Assembly: GCF_000153185.1 (NCBI RefSeq)
Contig: NZ_CH724153.1
Span: forward strand, 159,016 to 223,015
Length of the DNA: 64,000 nucleotides
Source of the DNA: Reinekea blandensis MED297
GTDB lineage: Bacteria; Pseudomonadota; Gammaproteobacteria; Pseudomonadales; Natronospirillaceae
Direction: 5' to 3'
Below, one piece after another: positions 53,441 through 63,043 of this stretch. How positions within the stretch are numbered: the first letter of the stretch is position 1; each line of letters opens with the position of its first letter. The translations under genes and the position numbers were made by a program. The notes beneath the pieces are model-generated. The model saw only the letters and a list, made by a program, of their open reading frames with translations. It searched no databases and was not told the DNA's origin.

Positions 53441-56104
53441 ATGGAAGTTTTATTTTTAATCATTCTCGTTGGTTTGATGGTTGGGGCGTTAATCTCGGGT
53501 TTTCCTGTAGCGTTTGCACTGCCTGGATCGGCGATCATTGCCATTACGCTTGCAGGACTCTGTGGCTGGCTGTTTGCCGGTGACAGCACGTTCTTTTTCG
53601 AAGAAGGCGGGCCAGTGCAATGGCTGACGGCCGGGATTACGAACTTCAGGAGTCTCTATTGGGAAGCCGAGCGGGATACGCTCATTGCCATTCCTCTGTT
53701 CATTTTCATGGGCATCATGCTGCAACGCTCCAAAATTGCCGAAGATCTGCTCGTGGCGATGGCCCAGTTGTTTGGTCCGGTTCGTGGCGGTTTGGGTATT
53801 TCAGTCGTCATCGTGGGTGCGCTGTTGGCCGCAACGACCGGTATTGTCGGCGCAACTGTCGTGGCGATGGGCATGATTTCGCTACCGGCCATGTTGCGTA
53901 ATGGCTATGACAAGTCGTTAGCCACGGGAACCATCAGTGCCTCCGGAACGCTGGGACAGATTATTCCACCGTCGATTGTCTTGATTATTCTGGCTGACCA
54001 GTTGTCTTCGGCGGCCGATCAGGCATCGACCATTCGGGCAACTGAATATCGCGAAACTACCGGTCAGTTTTCCATGCCGTCCGAACTGGACGTGGTGTCG
54101 GCATCTGCAGGCGACATGTTCATGGGGGCCATCATCCCCGGCTTATTGCTGGTGGGTATTTATATTCTCTATATCCTGATCACCGCGTATCTGCGACCAA
54201 AAGCCGCTCCGGCCGTTCCGTATGAAGGCGCCTACGATCGTCAGTTTTTGTTCTCGATGATCAAAGCGTTGATTCCACCACTGGCATTGATTGTGTTGGT
54301 GTTGGGTTCAATTCTGGCCGGTGTCGCAACCGTGAACCAGGCGGGTGCCATCGGTGCCATTGGTGCCATTTTGATGGGTGGCTATCGCCTGTTTGAAGGC
54401 AATCGTCGTGTCTTTTTGCCGGCAGCGTTAGCCATGGGTGGCGTGATTGCCCTGGGTGTGTTGCTAAGCATTTGGGATCTGAATGTTAAGAACCTGACGA
54501 CTGGGGGCGAAGTCTTTGCCCTGGTCGCCGCCATCTGTTTAACGCTGGTGGTCGCGGTAGGTGTTTTCTGGAGTACATGGCGCGTCTATAAAACCGGAAA
54601 CACCCTCAACGAAGTTATGATCGAAACCATTAAAACGACCAGCATGGTGTTCATTATTCTGTTGGGTGCTGCCATGTTGACCGCCGCGTTCCGAGCCTTT
54701 GGTGGCGAGGAGTTGGTTCGACATGCGCTGACCAGCTTGCCAGGTGGTTTCTGGACTCAGTTTATCGTGGTCATGCTGGTGATTTTCCTGCTGGGCTTTT
54801 TCCTGGACTTCATCGAAATTGCCGTGGTTGTGGTACCGCTGGTGGCACCGATTCTTCTGGCCGCGCCGGATGCAAATGTCACGGCCGTGTGGTTAGGCGT
54901 TATGATCGGTCTGAACATGCAGACGTCGTTCCTGACACCACCCTTTGGCTTTGCGCTGTTTTACCTGCGTGGTGTGGCACCGAAAATTGTTAAAACCTTG
55001 GATATTTACAAAGGGGTGGTGCCGTTTATCGGTTTGCAATTGCTCGCATTGGTTATTGTTGGTGTGTTCCCACCATTGGTGAACTACCTGCCTAACCGAA
55101 CGTTCCTGACGTCAGAGAATGCGCCACCGCCATTGAACCCGAACCTGCAGCAATGTTTGGAAGAAGATGTCTTTACCTATTACGACGCGAATGGTGATCG
55201 TGTCATAGCGGCCATCGATGCAATGGCGAAAGTCGACATCAGCATGGTACCGGAGTTCTATCAGGGCAACCTGACCCGGGCGTTAGACCAGGGGCGTCAG
55301 ACGGGCGACAAGATTGACGTGATCATGCAGGCACAGCAGGCCATCGACGAGGCATCGCCAGACTACTCAGTGTTGCATGGCGAAGTTCGCGCAGTTGAAT
55401 CGCACATTCGTCGGTTGCTGGTTGAAAAAGAGGAGCATGAAAAACTGATCGACGATGCGCGATTCGAAGATGACATCAGCGAGTCGGATATCGATACTGC
55501 AGAACAGGCGATTGAGCACATTGATTCAGAAATTGCCGAGCTGGAACAGACGATCCCTGATGGCTGGGCTGAAGCCAATCAGCGCTATCAGCAGTTGCTG
55601 CGAGATCATAAAATGGCGCGTTTGCAGTATCAGAATCATGTCGATAACGTTTATCGGCCGATTCAGGAGCTGATGACGGTTATCTCTGAGCCTCAGAACC
55701 TTGCCGATATGCAATCAGTTGTTGAAGGTCTGGAGTCAGTCATCTTATCTGACGATGCAGACACGGCTATGGATCGGATTCGTGAAGTCGAAGATCAGTT
55801 GTTCGAGATACCGGGCGCAGCCGATGTTGCCGGCTTGTTGTCTAAAGCACGACGCGCTTTACGCGGTGGCGATGCTGATACCGTTGAGGCGGTTCTCTAT
55901 AAAAACCGGGCCGTTGAACAGCTGCTTCAGGATGTTCGTTGGATGCGAGCCGCCAATGAGCAGGTGTTACCGGCTTTGGAAGAACTGGATCGGGAGCTGG
56001 CTAAAACCATTGGCGCGCGTCTGCAACCGGCACTGACCCGGGATCAGGCGTTATCGATCGCGGCTTGTAAATCGGTTCACCGAGATGTCTCACTGAGTTT
56101 CTGA
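53441..56104 (+). CDS. TRAP transporter large permease with C-terminal coiled-coil extension
   Basis: An 887-residue protein. Residues 1-560 are a DctM permease with about 13 helices and the motifs FIFMGIMLQRSKIAEDLL, GALLAATTGIVGATVVAMGM, ASGTLGQIIPPSIVLIIL and MIGLNMQTSFLTPPFGFALF. A normal DctM ends here, or grows to about 620 with its usual insert. About 320 further soluble residues follow, starting NPNLQQCLEED and YYDANGDRV. Most of this is highly charged coiled coil (HIRRLLVEKEEHEKLIDDAR, IDSEIAELEQTIPDG), and it ends KSVHRDVSLSF. It is the last gene of the TRAP operon. Confidence 0.9.
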   Translation: MEVLFLIILVGLMVGALISGFPVAFALPGSAIIAITLAGLCGWLFAGDSTFFFEEGGPVQWLTAGITNFRSLYWEAERDTLIAIPLFIFMGIMLQRSKIAEDLLVAMAQLFGPVRGGLGISVVIVGALLAATTGIVGATVVAMGMISLPAMLRNGYDKSLATGTISASGTLGQIIPPSIVLIILADQLSSAADQASTIRATEYRETTGQFSMPSELDVVSASAGDMFMGAIIPGLLLVGIYILYILITAYLRPKAAPAVPYEGAYDRQFLFSMIKALIPPLALIVLVLGSILAGVATVNQAGAIGAIGAILMGGYRLFEGNRRVFLPAALAMGGVIALGVLLSIWDLNVKNLTTGGEVFALVAAICLTLVVAVGVFWSTWRVYKTGNTLNEVMIETIKTTSMVFIILLGAAMLTAAFRAFGGEELVRHALTSLPGGFWTQFIVVMLVIFLLGFFLDFIEIAVVVVPLVAPILLAAPDANVTAVWLGVMIGLNMQTSFLTPPFGFALFYLRGVAPKIVKTLDIYKGVVPFIGLQLLALVIVGVFPPLVNYLPNRTFLTSENAPPPLNPNLQQCLEEDVFTYYDANGDRVIAAIDAMAKVDISMVPEFYQGNLTRALDQGRQTGDKIDVIMQAQQAIDEASPDYSVLHGEVRAVESHIRRLLVEKEEHEKLIDDARFEDDISESDIDTAEQAIEHIDSEIAELEQTIPDGWAEANQRYQQLLRDHKMARLQYQNHVDNVYRPIQELMTVISEPQNLADMQSVVEGLESVILSDDADTAMDRIREVEDQLFEIPGAADVAGLLSKARRALRGGDADTVEAVLYKNRAVEQLLQDVRWMRAANEQVLPALEELDRELAKTIGARLQPALTRDQALSIAACKSVHRDVSLSF

Positions 56105-56130
56105 CGTTTAAAGTCTAAGAGCGATATGGA

Positions 56131-56157
56131 AAGCCGCTGATTCAGCGGCTTTTTTTA
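56131..56157 (+). terminator. terminator after the TRAP operon
   Basis: A 9-bp stem AAGCCGCTG/CAGCGGCTT with a 3-base loop and a run of T. Confidence 0.9.
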
Positions 56158-56379
56158 TTTGTGTTTGATGGGCATGAGCGCATGTTAAAAAACGTTACTC
56201 GGGGGTTCGGTGGTCAACCTATCGTCGCTCGGTCATGGTTATCCTTTGGTGCTTGGTGCAAAAAAACTGAAAGGTTGTCGGATCCGTATCTACACTACTG
56301 GGTTGTTGTGAGTGTCTTTCAGCTGAAGCATTGATAGCTGGTCATATAGACGATGTCTTATACGCAAGGTGCAAAAAGT

Positions 56380-57693
56380 ATGTTCGGAATTTTCAAACGT
56401 CGATCTGCGGAGATTGAACGGTTACGTAAAGAGCTGAAGGTGTTTTCAGACGTCCAGTCGGATCTTCAGTCAGAAATGATCAGTTTTACCGTTAACAAAA
56501 ATGGGGTGCTAACGGATGTTAATGATAACTTCTGCACCTCAACGGGTTATTATCAAAAAGATGTACTGGGTAAGCCGTTAAAAGAACTCCTGGTCCCGTC
56601 ATCGATCGCTAAACCGCATTGTCAGAAAATGCTGGAGTCTATTCAGTTGGGTCGTCATTGGCACGGTGCACTGCAAATGATGAATAAGCAAGGCGAAGAG
56701 TCTTGGTTTCGTTGTATCTTTCAGCCCAATCCGAAATCTGACGCTCAGAATGAACTGATTTCCTATGCCTCCGAGTTGACCCGAACCATTTCCGGTTCGA
56801 TCGAGAAGGAGTCAATGTTGACGGCATTGAAACGCTCATCGGCTGTCATTGAGTTCTCGCTTGACGGGATCATTCTGGACGCGAATGAAAACTTTCTTAA
56901 CTGTGTGAAATATAAGAAAAGCGAAATTGTTGGCCAGCATCACCGGATTTTTTGTACCGCCGAGACCGCTGCGTCACAGGAGTATCAAGCGTTTTGGGAA
57001 CGGCTCCGAAGTGGCGAGTTCGTGTCCGACCGTTTTAAGCGAGTGGATAAACATGGGCAGATCATCTGGTTAGAAGCGACTTACAATCCCATCTATGACG
57101 ACCAGGGCAATAACTACAAAGTGGTCAAACTGGCCACGGATATTACCCGACAAATGGAGCGCGAGTTCGCGATTTCTGAAACGTCCGACATCGCCTATGA
57201 CGTATCGAAAAAGACCGATGCGGATGCCGCCAATGGTATGTCGGTCTTACAATCGACACTGGAAAAAGTCGAGGGGCTTTCCAGGCAAATGGAGAACGCC
57301 AACCGGGAGATTAACAACCTTGATGTTCAATCTGAAAAGGTCTTTGCGCTGGTCGATGCCATCCGGGGCATTGCCGAGCAAACCAGTTTGTTGGCACTGA
57401 ATGCGGCCATAGAAGCGGCCAGAGCCGGTGAGCAGGGGCGAGGATTCTCGGTGGTGGCCGATGAAGTCCGAAAGCTGGCCTCCCGAACCAGCGATACCAC
57501 CGAACAGATTATCGAAGTGGTGACTGAAAATAAAAAACTGACTAAGCAATCGGTCTCACTCATTGAGGCCAGTGTTGAAGATGCTCAGCAGGCCTTGCAG
57601 ATGTCGAGTGAAGCCGGAGAGGTGATGAAAGATATTCAGAAGAGTGCGCGGGAAGTGGTGGAAGCGGTTGGGCAGTTTAAAACCACGCTCTGA
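56380..57693 (+). CDS. soluble PAS-PAS chemoreceptor
   Basis: About 437 residues from ATG 56380 (AAGG 10 bases before; an ATG 27 bases earlier is possible). It begins [19 protein letters not shown], typical of cytoplasmic receptors, and has no TM segment. PAS1 covers about 30-145 ([22 protein letters not shown]), PAS2 about 155-270 ([20 protein letters not shown], and [15 protein letters not shown]). A short MCP signalling domain carries the conserved tip [20 protein letters not shown]. It resembles BdlA/Aer-like sensors. No che genes are nearby. Ligands or cofactors such as FAD or haem cannot be told from the sequence. Confidence 0.9.
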   Translation: MFGIFKRRSAEIERLRKELKVFSDVQSDLQSEMISFTVNKNGVLTDVNDNFCTSTGYYQKDVLGKPLKELLVPSSIAKPHCQKMLESIQLGRHWHGALQMMNKQGEESWFRCIFQPNPKSDAQNELISYASELTRTISGSIEKESMLTALKRSSAVIEFSLDGIILDANENFLNCVKYKKSEIVGQHHRIFCTAETAASQEYQAFWERLRSGEFVSDRFKRVDKHGQIIWLEATYNPIYDDQGNNYKVVKLATDITRQMEREFAISETSDIAYDVSKKTDADAANGMSVLQSTLEKVEGLSRQMENANREINNLDVQSEKVFALVDAIRGIAEQTSLLALNAAIEAARAGEQGRGFSVVADEVRKLASRTSDTTEQIIEVVTENKKLTKQSVSLIEASVEDAQQALQMSSEAGEVMKDIQKSAREVVEAVGQFKTTL

Positions 57694-57710
57694 TGGAGAA
57701 CTGCCATTGT

Positions 57711-58559
57711 TTAGTTAAAAAGACGCTCAATCCACGGCAGCGACTTTTTTGTTGCCTGCTTACCTAAAACAAATTCTTGTCCCCGCGCGGCTGCTCTCAG
57801 GGAACAGCCCGTTTTGCCTATTTGCCATCGCGAAGGATTGCGATGATAACTCAACGCAGGTTCATCCGGTCGCGGTGCAAAACACAACGGCAAGATCCAA
57901 TCCGACGGTGTTCTATGCTCAGGATGAGACAATGTTCGGCCTGACGAAAGGTCGTTAAAAATGCCAAAGCCGCGGTGCGGAGTTGGCTGGCCATTTAAGG
58001 TTAACGACTGACGCGCCAGATACAGCGTGTTGGTGGGGTCTGGTGGGTATCGGTGGTGCGGGTGATAGCGAGTCCAAGGTAATGCGTTCGGTGCGAGACT
58101 ATCAACGCTTACAATCGAGTCGATTTGCAGCCATCCCCAGATCACATGTCTGGCCGGTACACCAGGTACAAAGCGCCAACGCCGTTTAACCATTTCAATG
58201 GGGCGGAACAATCCAAAGAACAGAAACAGATCGCCGCAGTCGACCGATTCATTCATTAAATGGCTTTGAGCGGCGCCATGCTGACCGAGAATGCCGTGCC
58301 ATTCCTGATGCCGGTTAGGTAACGCATCCTCTCTCAGATCCGGGTCCAGATGGGCACCCTGTTGCGCAAAGCGTGGCTTGCCGGTTAGGTTGTTGACCCA
58401 TTTAGCGATGGATTGTCCCTGGAGTTGGACATCCCGATAGCAGATGTCCGATTGCGTATCAGGTATCGGCAGGCTTAATAACCGGCCATCGGGAAGGATC
58501 GGGCTCGGGCACCCGCCGGCCGAAGAATCGAACCCTTTTCGACTCAGTATCAAGCGCAT
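57711..58559 (-). CDS. Nmad3 family protein (nucleotide modification-associated domain 3)
   Basis: A 282-residue protein whose first 60 residues give the Nmad3 signature: MRLILSRKGFDSSAGGCPSP followed by DGRLLSLPIPD. The rest is rich in His, Pro and Trp (HLDPDLRED, FFGLFRPIEM, HVIWGWLQIDSI, TLYLARQSL). Nmad domains were described in comparative studies as parts of DNA/nucleotide modification systems in phages and bacteria, but no reaction is proven for Nmad3 as far as I know. It stands alone, convergent with the chemoreceptor and divergent from the acyltransferase. No phage or modification genes are nearby. Confidence 0.75.
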   Translation of the reverse strand: MRLILSRKGFDSSAGGCPSPILPDGRLLSLPIPDTQSDICYRDVQLQGQSIAKWVNNLTGKPRFAQQGAHLDPDLREDALPNRHQEWHGILGQHGAAQSHLMNESVDCGDLFLFFGLFRPIEMVKRRWRFVPGVPARHVIWGWLQIDSIVSVDSLAPNALPWTRYHPHHRYPPDPTNTLYLARQSLTLNGQPTPHRGFGIFNDLSSGRTLSHPEHRTPSDWILPLCFAPRPDEPALSYHRNPSRWQIGKTGCSLRAAARGQEFVLGKQATKKSLPWIERLFN

Positions 58560-58726
58560 AGCAACCGTACGATTGTGAACACAACTGGCAGTGTACCGAG
58601 GTGGCTTTCATGTGCCAATCTGTTCCAAACGGGAATAACCGTTCTGTTCCAAAAACAGATGAAAAGGCCCGATTAAGTGGCTAAACTCCGATTATTGAAC
58701 AGTTGTACAGAAATTCGGGGTGTTTT

Positions 58727-59314
58727 TTGAATCAGATTCCGCAAGTTCCCAACGGTTGGGAGCCCTTTGGTAATGCGTTCAGTCGATGGGTCGGTCGAAC
58801 CGGCTTACGAGTGCTGGGTTGGCACATCGAAGGCGAACTGCCCAATCAATCCAAACTGATGTTCACCGTGGCACCACACACCAGTAACTGGGACTTCTTA
58901 ATCGGGCTCTTTGCCATGTTCGCCATTGATTTCAAAGTGAACTGGCTGGGCAAACATTCGTTGTTTAAATGGCCACTCGGCCCTCTGATGCGTGCCTGGG
59001 GCGGCATTCCTGTGTATCGACATGCCCCGAGAGGCTTTGTAGAGCAGGTGGCGGATCAGTTTCATGCGCATGACAAACTGCATGTGGCCATTGCCCCGGA
59101 AGGCACCCGAGCCAAAGTCGGTAAACTTAAGACCGGGTTTCTGCGCATGGCCATTGCTGCCGATGTGCCAGTGTTTCGAGTGTCTTTTGATTATCAGAAA
59201 AAAGCCATTATTCTGGGCGATCTGTTTTATCCCAGTGGCGACTTGGAAAAAGACGAACGGGCCTGTTACGAGTATTTTGGTCAGTTTAACGCCCGTTTTC
59301 CTGATCAGTATTAA
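58727..59314 (+). CDS. 1-acylglycerol-3-phosphate acyltransferase-like protein
   Basis: A 195-residue PlsC-fold protein. I start it at TTG 58727 because GGGGTG lies just upstream; another TTG at 58703 is possible. The acyltransferase HX4D box is APHTSNWDFLIG, with a second block GGIPVYRH and the substrate loop IAPEGTRAKVGKLKTGF. One membrane-associating helix is near residue 55-75. Its short length matches small PlsC-like proteins of marine bacteria. The acceptor (lysophosphatidate or another) is not defined. Confidence 0.85.
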   Translation: MNQIPQVPNGWEPFGNAFSRWVGRTGLRVLGWHIEGELPNQSKLMFTVAPHTSNWDFLIGLFAMFAIDFKVNWLGKHSLFKWPLGPLMRAWGGIPVYRHAPRGFVEQVADQFHAHDKLHVAIAPEGTRAKVGKLKTGFLRMAIAADVPVFRVSFDYQKKAIILGDLFYPSGDLEKDERACYEYFGQFNARFPDQY

Positions 59315-59384
59315 GAGATATCCTTAAACCTTTGGTCGTATCCTGCATCGCGTCATTGTCAGAGAGCCTGTCAATGGCGCCGGA

Positions 59385-59729
59385 TTGCGTTATGATACAA
59401 GCTTGTCACTGTTAATCACCTGTTTGCTCATGAACCTGATTTTACTGTCGGTTGGGTTTCTCCTGCCGCTCGCGTTGTTATGCGCAGTCGCTTTCGGCGC
59501 CGAACGCTTCCGTAATTTTTACGCACGGCTGGCATTTCTGACACTCAGTTGGGTCATCTGGATGGTCAGTGGCAGTGTACTTTCCGATTATCAACCAAGC
59601 CCGCCACTCACTGTGTTGACCGACGTGATCCCCGGAGTCAGTAATGGTATGGCACTGAGCAGTCAGTTATTTCTGGTGCTGTTGCTGGTCAGTTTATGGC
59701 GGGTCTTTCCAGGGCGTCCGAGTGCCTGA
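59385..59729 (+). CDS. small hypothetical membrane protein
   Basis: About 114 residues if TTG 59385 is used, with CGGA just before it; ATG 59430 (MNLILLSVGFLLP) is an alternative. Three hydrophobic helices are visible (about 10-40, 45-66 and 86-108). I recognise no family. It is convergent with the MarR gene. Confidence 0.5.
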   Translation: MRYDTSLSLLITCLLMNLILLSVGFLLPLALLCAVAFGAERFRNFYARLAFLTLSWVIWMVSGSVLSDYQPSPPLTVLTDVIPGVSNGMALSSQLFLVLLLVSLWRVFPGRPSA

Positions 59730-59763
59730 TCTCGGGCGAACGTCTTAATAGCTTGATCGCTTG

Positions 59764-60201
59764 TCAGTTCCCTAACTTTTCCAAAATAGCATCCAGATGA
59801 TGGATGTCCTCTGCGCTCAGATTGGCCAGCAAATTTTGCTGAAAGCTTAATGCCGCAGGCACGATGGCCGCATAAATCTGCAGTCCTTTCGGGGTTAATG
59901 ATAATCTCGAACGCCGTTTATCCTTTTTGTCGTCGCTCTGATTTATCAGCTGTTTGTTCACCAAACCTGACACGGCTCGGGAGACCGCAACTTTATCCAT
60001 GGCGGTCCGGTCAACCAGGTCATTAGCGGAAAGGTTATCGGTCTCGCCCAGAACCGCTAAAACCCGCCATTGAGGGCGGCTGATGCCAAACTCTGCCTGA
60101 TACTGGTCAGCGAGTGACCGGCTGATGCGATTCGCCAGTACAGACAATCGGTAGGGCAGGAAGCGATCCAGCCTGAGTACAGTTTTATTTACGTCCGGCA
60201 T
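59764..60201 (-). CDS. MarR-family transcriptional regulator
   Basis: A 145-residue winged-helix regulator. The central wHTH shows GISRPQWRVLAVLGE, SANDLVDRTAMDKVAVSRAV and the wing DKRRSRLSLTPKG. It is divergent from hppD, and the 18-bp palindrome at 60241 lies between the two starts. It very probably represses the tyrosine operon and itself, with 4-hydroxyphenylpyruvate or homogentisate as a possible inducer; the inducer is a guess. Confidence 0.92.
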   Translation of the reverse strand: MPDVNKTVLRLDRFLPYRLSVLANRISRSLADQYQAEFGISRPQWRVLAVLGETDNLSANDLVDRTAMDKVAVSRAVSGLVNKQLINQSDDKKDKRRSRLSLTPKGLQIYAAIVPAALSFQQNLLANLSAEDIHHLDAILEKLGN

Positions 60202-60240
60202 GGTGGGTGTACTGCCTCATCTTCTTCACTGCGTTGTAAA

Positions 60241-60258
60241 TAGTTTCATATGAAACTA
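60241..60258. promoter_or_regulatory. perfect 18-bp palindromic operator for the MarR/hppD region
   Basis: TAGTTTCATATGAAACTA is a perfect palindrome, 39 bases upstream of the MarR start and 83 upstream of the hppD start. Its size and symmetry fit a MarR dimer site. Confidence 0.75.
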
Positions 60259-60341
60259 ATGTGTTCGTCAAATACAACAACAAAAAACACGTCAGCAAAC
60301 GGCATCGTTGCAAGTAGGGCGTGTCTACACCGGAGTGAGAT

Positions 60342-61439
60342 ATGGCAGATCTGTTTGAGAATCCTATGGGCCTTGAGGGCTTTGAGTTTGTTGAGTTTGC
60401 GGCCCCGGAACGAGGTCAGCTGGAAGATGTGTTCAGCGCATTAGGCTTTACCGAAGTGGCCAAGCACCGATCAAAAGAGGTGACCCTGTGGCGCCAGGGC
60501 GATATCAATTTCATCATTAACTACGAACCTAAAACGCCGGCGGCTTATTTCACCGAAGAACACGGTCCCTGTGCCTGTGGAATGGCGTTTCGCGTTCGCG
60601 ATTCTCAAGCAGCTTATAACCGGGCGCTGGAAATGGGTGCGCAACCCATTGATGTGCCCACCGGTCCGATGGAGCTGCGATTGCCGGCCATTAAAGGCAT
60701 TGGTGGAGCGCCGCTGTATCTGATTGATCGATACACCGACGGTAACAGCATTTACGACATCGATTTCATCTGGCATGAAGGCGTAGATCGACGACCAGAA
60801 GGTTGTGGCTTCAAGGTGATTGATCACCTCACTCACAACGTGTATCGCGGACGTATGGATTTTTGGTCGACGTTTTACGAAACCTTTTTCAACTTCCGGG
60901 AGATCCGTTATTTCGATATCAAAGGTGAGTACACCGGCTTGGTGTCCCGTGCCATGACGGCACCCGATGGCCTGATTCGAATTCCGCTGAACGAAGAAAA
61001 ACACGGCGGCAGTGGCCAGATCGAAGAGTATCTGATGCAGTATAACGGTGAGGGTATTCAGCATATCGCGTTCTCCTGTGACGATCTGCTCGGCTGCTGG
61101 GATAAATTGAAAGCCAACGGTGTTCCTTTCATGTCGCCACCGCCGGATGCTTACTACGACATGTTGGATGAGCGACTGCCCGGGCATGGCGAACCAGTCA
61201 GTGAACTTAAAAAACGCGGCATCTTGTTGGATGGGTCCACTGAAGAAGGGGATCCTCGATTACTGCTGCAGATTTTCTCTGAGACTCAGATTGGTCCCAT
61301 CTTTTTCGAGTTTATTCAACGTAAAAAAGATGAAGGGTTTGGTGAAGGCAACTTCAAGGCGTTGTTTGAATCCATAGAACGGGATCAGGTTGCGCGAGGC
61401 GTAATTGGTCAGAAAGCTGACGAAGCGAAAGCTTCCTGA
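60342..61439 (+). CDS. hppD: 4-Hydroxyphenylpyruvate dioxygenase
   Basis: A 365-residue Fe(II) enzyme that turns 4-hydroxyphenylpyruvate into homogentisate, the first committed step of tyrosine breakdown. It has two VOC-type modules. The metal triad is His in VIDHLTHNV, His in [11 protein letters not shown] and Glu in [10 protein letters not shown]. Length and landmarks match bacterial HPPD. GGAG lies 7 bases before the start. It is the first gene of the tyrosine operon and is followed after 9 bases by the VOC gene. Confidence 0.96.
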   Translation: MADLFENPMGLEGFEFVEFAAPERGQLEDVFSALGFTEVAKHRSKEVTLWRQGDINFIINYEPKTPAAYFTEEHGPCACGMAFRVRDSQAAYNRALEMGAQPIDVPTGPMELRLPAIKGIGGAPLYLIDRYTDGNSIYDIDFIWHEGVDRRPEGCGFKVIDHLTHNVYRGRMDFWSTFYETFFNFREIRYFDIKGEYTGLVSRAMTAPDGLIRIPLNEEKHGGSGQIEEYLMQYNGEGIQHIAFSCDDLLGCWDKLKANGVPFMSPPPDAYYDMLDERLPGHGEPVSELKKRGILLDGSTEEGDPRLLLQIFSETQIGPIFFEFIQRKKDEGFGEGNFKALFESIERDQVARGVIGQKADEAKAS

Positions 61440-61448
61440 GGAGTGGAT

Positions 61449-62021
61449 ATGACTCTGTCACTGGGCGGCGTACATCACGTCGCTTATCGCTGCAAAGATG
61501 CGAAAGAAACCGTTGAGTTCTTCCAGAAGTATCTCGACATGGAGTTTCTGTTGGCGATTGCCGAAAACGAAGTGCCTTCAACCAAAGAGCCCGACCCTTA
61601 TATGCACGTGTTTCTGGATGCCGGGAACGGCAATGTGCTCGCGTTCTTTGAGCTGCCAAACTCACCGGACATGGGCCGCGATGGCAATACCCCGGTGTGG
61701 GTGCAACACATTGCCTTTAAAGTCGATAGTGTGGATGTTCTGGAAGCTGCCAAAGCCCGGCTGGAAGCCGATGGTATAACCGTGGTTGGGCCGACTAATC
61801 ACACCATTTTTAAATCCATCTATTTCTTTGATCCAAATGGACATCGCATTGAACTGGCCGCCAATACAGACGAGCCCGGTATGCTGGAAGAGCTGAAACG
61901 CGTTGCTCCGGCTATGCTGGAAGAATGGAGCCGGACCCGACAAGCGCCTAAACATGCGGCTTGGTTGCATGGCGATGGTGAATTCAAGCCCGCAATGGGC
62001 GATACAGTCAAGGAACCCTGA
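61449..62021 (+). CDS. VOC-superfamily protein in the tyrosine operon
   Basis: A 190-residue protein. The start ATG 61449 is set by GAGGAG 5 bases before it. A full pair of VOC modules spans residues 5-140, with possible metal ligands His9 or His10 (GGVHHVAYR), Glu68 (LAFFELP), His87 (VQHIAFKV) and Glu135 (GHRIELAAN). A 50-residue C-terminal tail follows (RTRQAPKHAAW). VOC proteins include glyoxalases and extradiol ring-cleaving dioxygenases. It lies exactly where homogentisate dioxygenase would be expected, between hppD and fah, and hmgA itself is absent from the window. A role as the ring-cleaving enzyme is possible but unproven. Confidence 0.85.
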   Translation: MTLSLGGVHHVAYRCKDAKETVEFFQKYLDMEFLLAIAENEVPSTKEPDPYMHVFLDAGNGNVLAFFELPNSPDMGRDGNTPVWVQHIAFKVDSVDVLEAAKARLEADGITVVGPTNHTIFKSIYFFDPNGHRIELAANTDEPGMLEELKRVAPAMLEEWSRTRQAPKHAAWLHGDGEFKPAMGDTVKEP

Positions 62022-62027
62022 ACCGTT

Positions 62028-63041
62028 ATGAAACTCGCTTCATTAAAACACGCACGGGATGGCAAGCTGGTGGTGGTCAGCCGAGACCTGACACAGATGG
62101 CGGATGCCAGTGACATTGCCCCGACTCTTCAGGCGGCGCTGGACGATTGGTCTGAAGTCGAACCGTTACTGCAAAAACGCTATGAGAAACTGAACGAAGG
62201 TAAAATCAATGCCCGACCATTCACTGAAGCCGACTGTGCCTCGCCGTTACCGCGAGCCTTTCAGTGGGCGGACGGTTCGGCTTACATTAACCATGTTGAA
62301 CTGGTGCGCAAAGCCCGTGGTGCCGAGGTTCCGGAATCGTTTTATCAGGACCCACTGATGTATCAGGGGGGCTCCGATACTTTCCTGGCGCCACACGACA
62401 ATATCGAGTTTCCGCAAACAGAAGGCTGGGGCGTGGATTTCGAAGCCGAAGTGTGTGTCATTACCGATGACGTACCGATGGGGACACCGGCAGATAAAGC
62501 CGGTGACCACATTAAACTGTTGGTCCTGGTCAATGATGTGTCGTTGCGTGGTTTGATTCCCGGTGAGTTGGCCAAAGGCTTTGGTTTTTTCCAATCCAAG
62601 CCGTCCAGTGCCTTCAGCCCGGTCTGCGTCACCCCCGATGAGTTGGGGCCAGACTGGGCATCCAATAAGGTTCATCGGCCATTGGTGTCGCACCTCAATG
62701 AGGAAAAATTCGGCGAGCCAAACGCCGGCGTAGACATGACGTTCGATTTTTCAGAGCTGGTGTCCCATGCCGCAAAAACGCGCAATCTGGGAGCCGGTGC
62801 TATCATTGGGTCAGGGACGGTTTCAAACAAAGAGGATGGTCAGCCGGGACGTCCGGTTAAAGACGGCGGTTTAGGCTACTCCTGTATTGCGGAAATCCGC
62901 ATGATTGAAACCATCAACGACGGGCGAGCGAGCACCCCATTTATGGATTTCGGTGATCGGATTCGCATTGAAATGTTTGATCGTGACGGTCAATCGATAT
63001 TCGGGCGGATTGACCAGACGGTGACCCAAAAAGAGGGCTGA
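62028..63041 (+). CDS. Fumarylacetoacetase (FAH family)
   Basis: A 337-residue hydrolase that splits fumarylacetoacetate to fumarate and acetoacetate. FAH landmarks are YINHVELVRKARG, the metal-binding stretch EFPQTEGWGVDFEAEVCVIT, LVNDVSLRGL, FFQSKPSSAFSPV, and the C-terminal GAGAIIGSGTVSNKE. This shorter two-part form is the common bacterial one. It starts 6 bases after the VOC gene and is followed after 2 bases by maiA. Confidence 0.93.
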   Translation: MKLASLKHARDGKLVVVSRDLTQMADASDIAPTLQAALDDWSEVEPLLQKRYEKLNEGKINARPFTEADCASPLPRAFQWADGSAYINHVELVRKARGAEVPESFYQDPLMYQGGSDTFLAPHDNIEFPQTEGWGVDFEAEVCVITDDVPMGTPADKAGDHIKLLVLVNDVSLRGLIPGELAKGFGFFQSKPSSAFSPVCVTPDELGPDWASNKVHRPLVSHLNEEKFGEPNAGVDMTFDFSELVSHAAKTRNLGAGAIIGSGTVSNKEDGQPGRPVKDGGLGYSCIAEIRMIETINDGRASTPFMDFGDRIRIEMFDRDGQSIFGRIDQTVTQKEG

Positions 63042-63043
63042 GC

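Noticed and set aside
57711..58559. a prophage or restriction island around the Nmad3 gene
   Set aside because: No integrase, structural phage, methylase or nuclease gene lies on either side.
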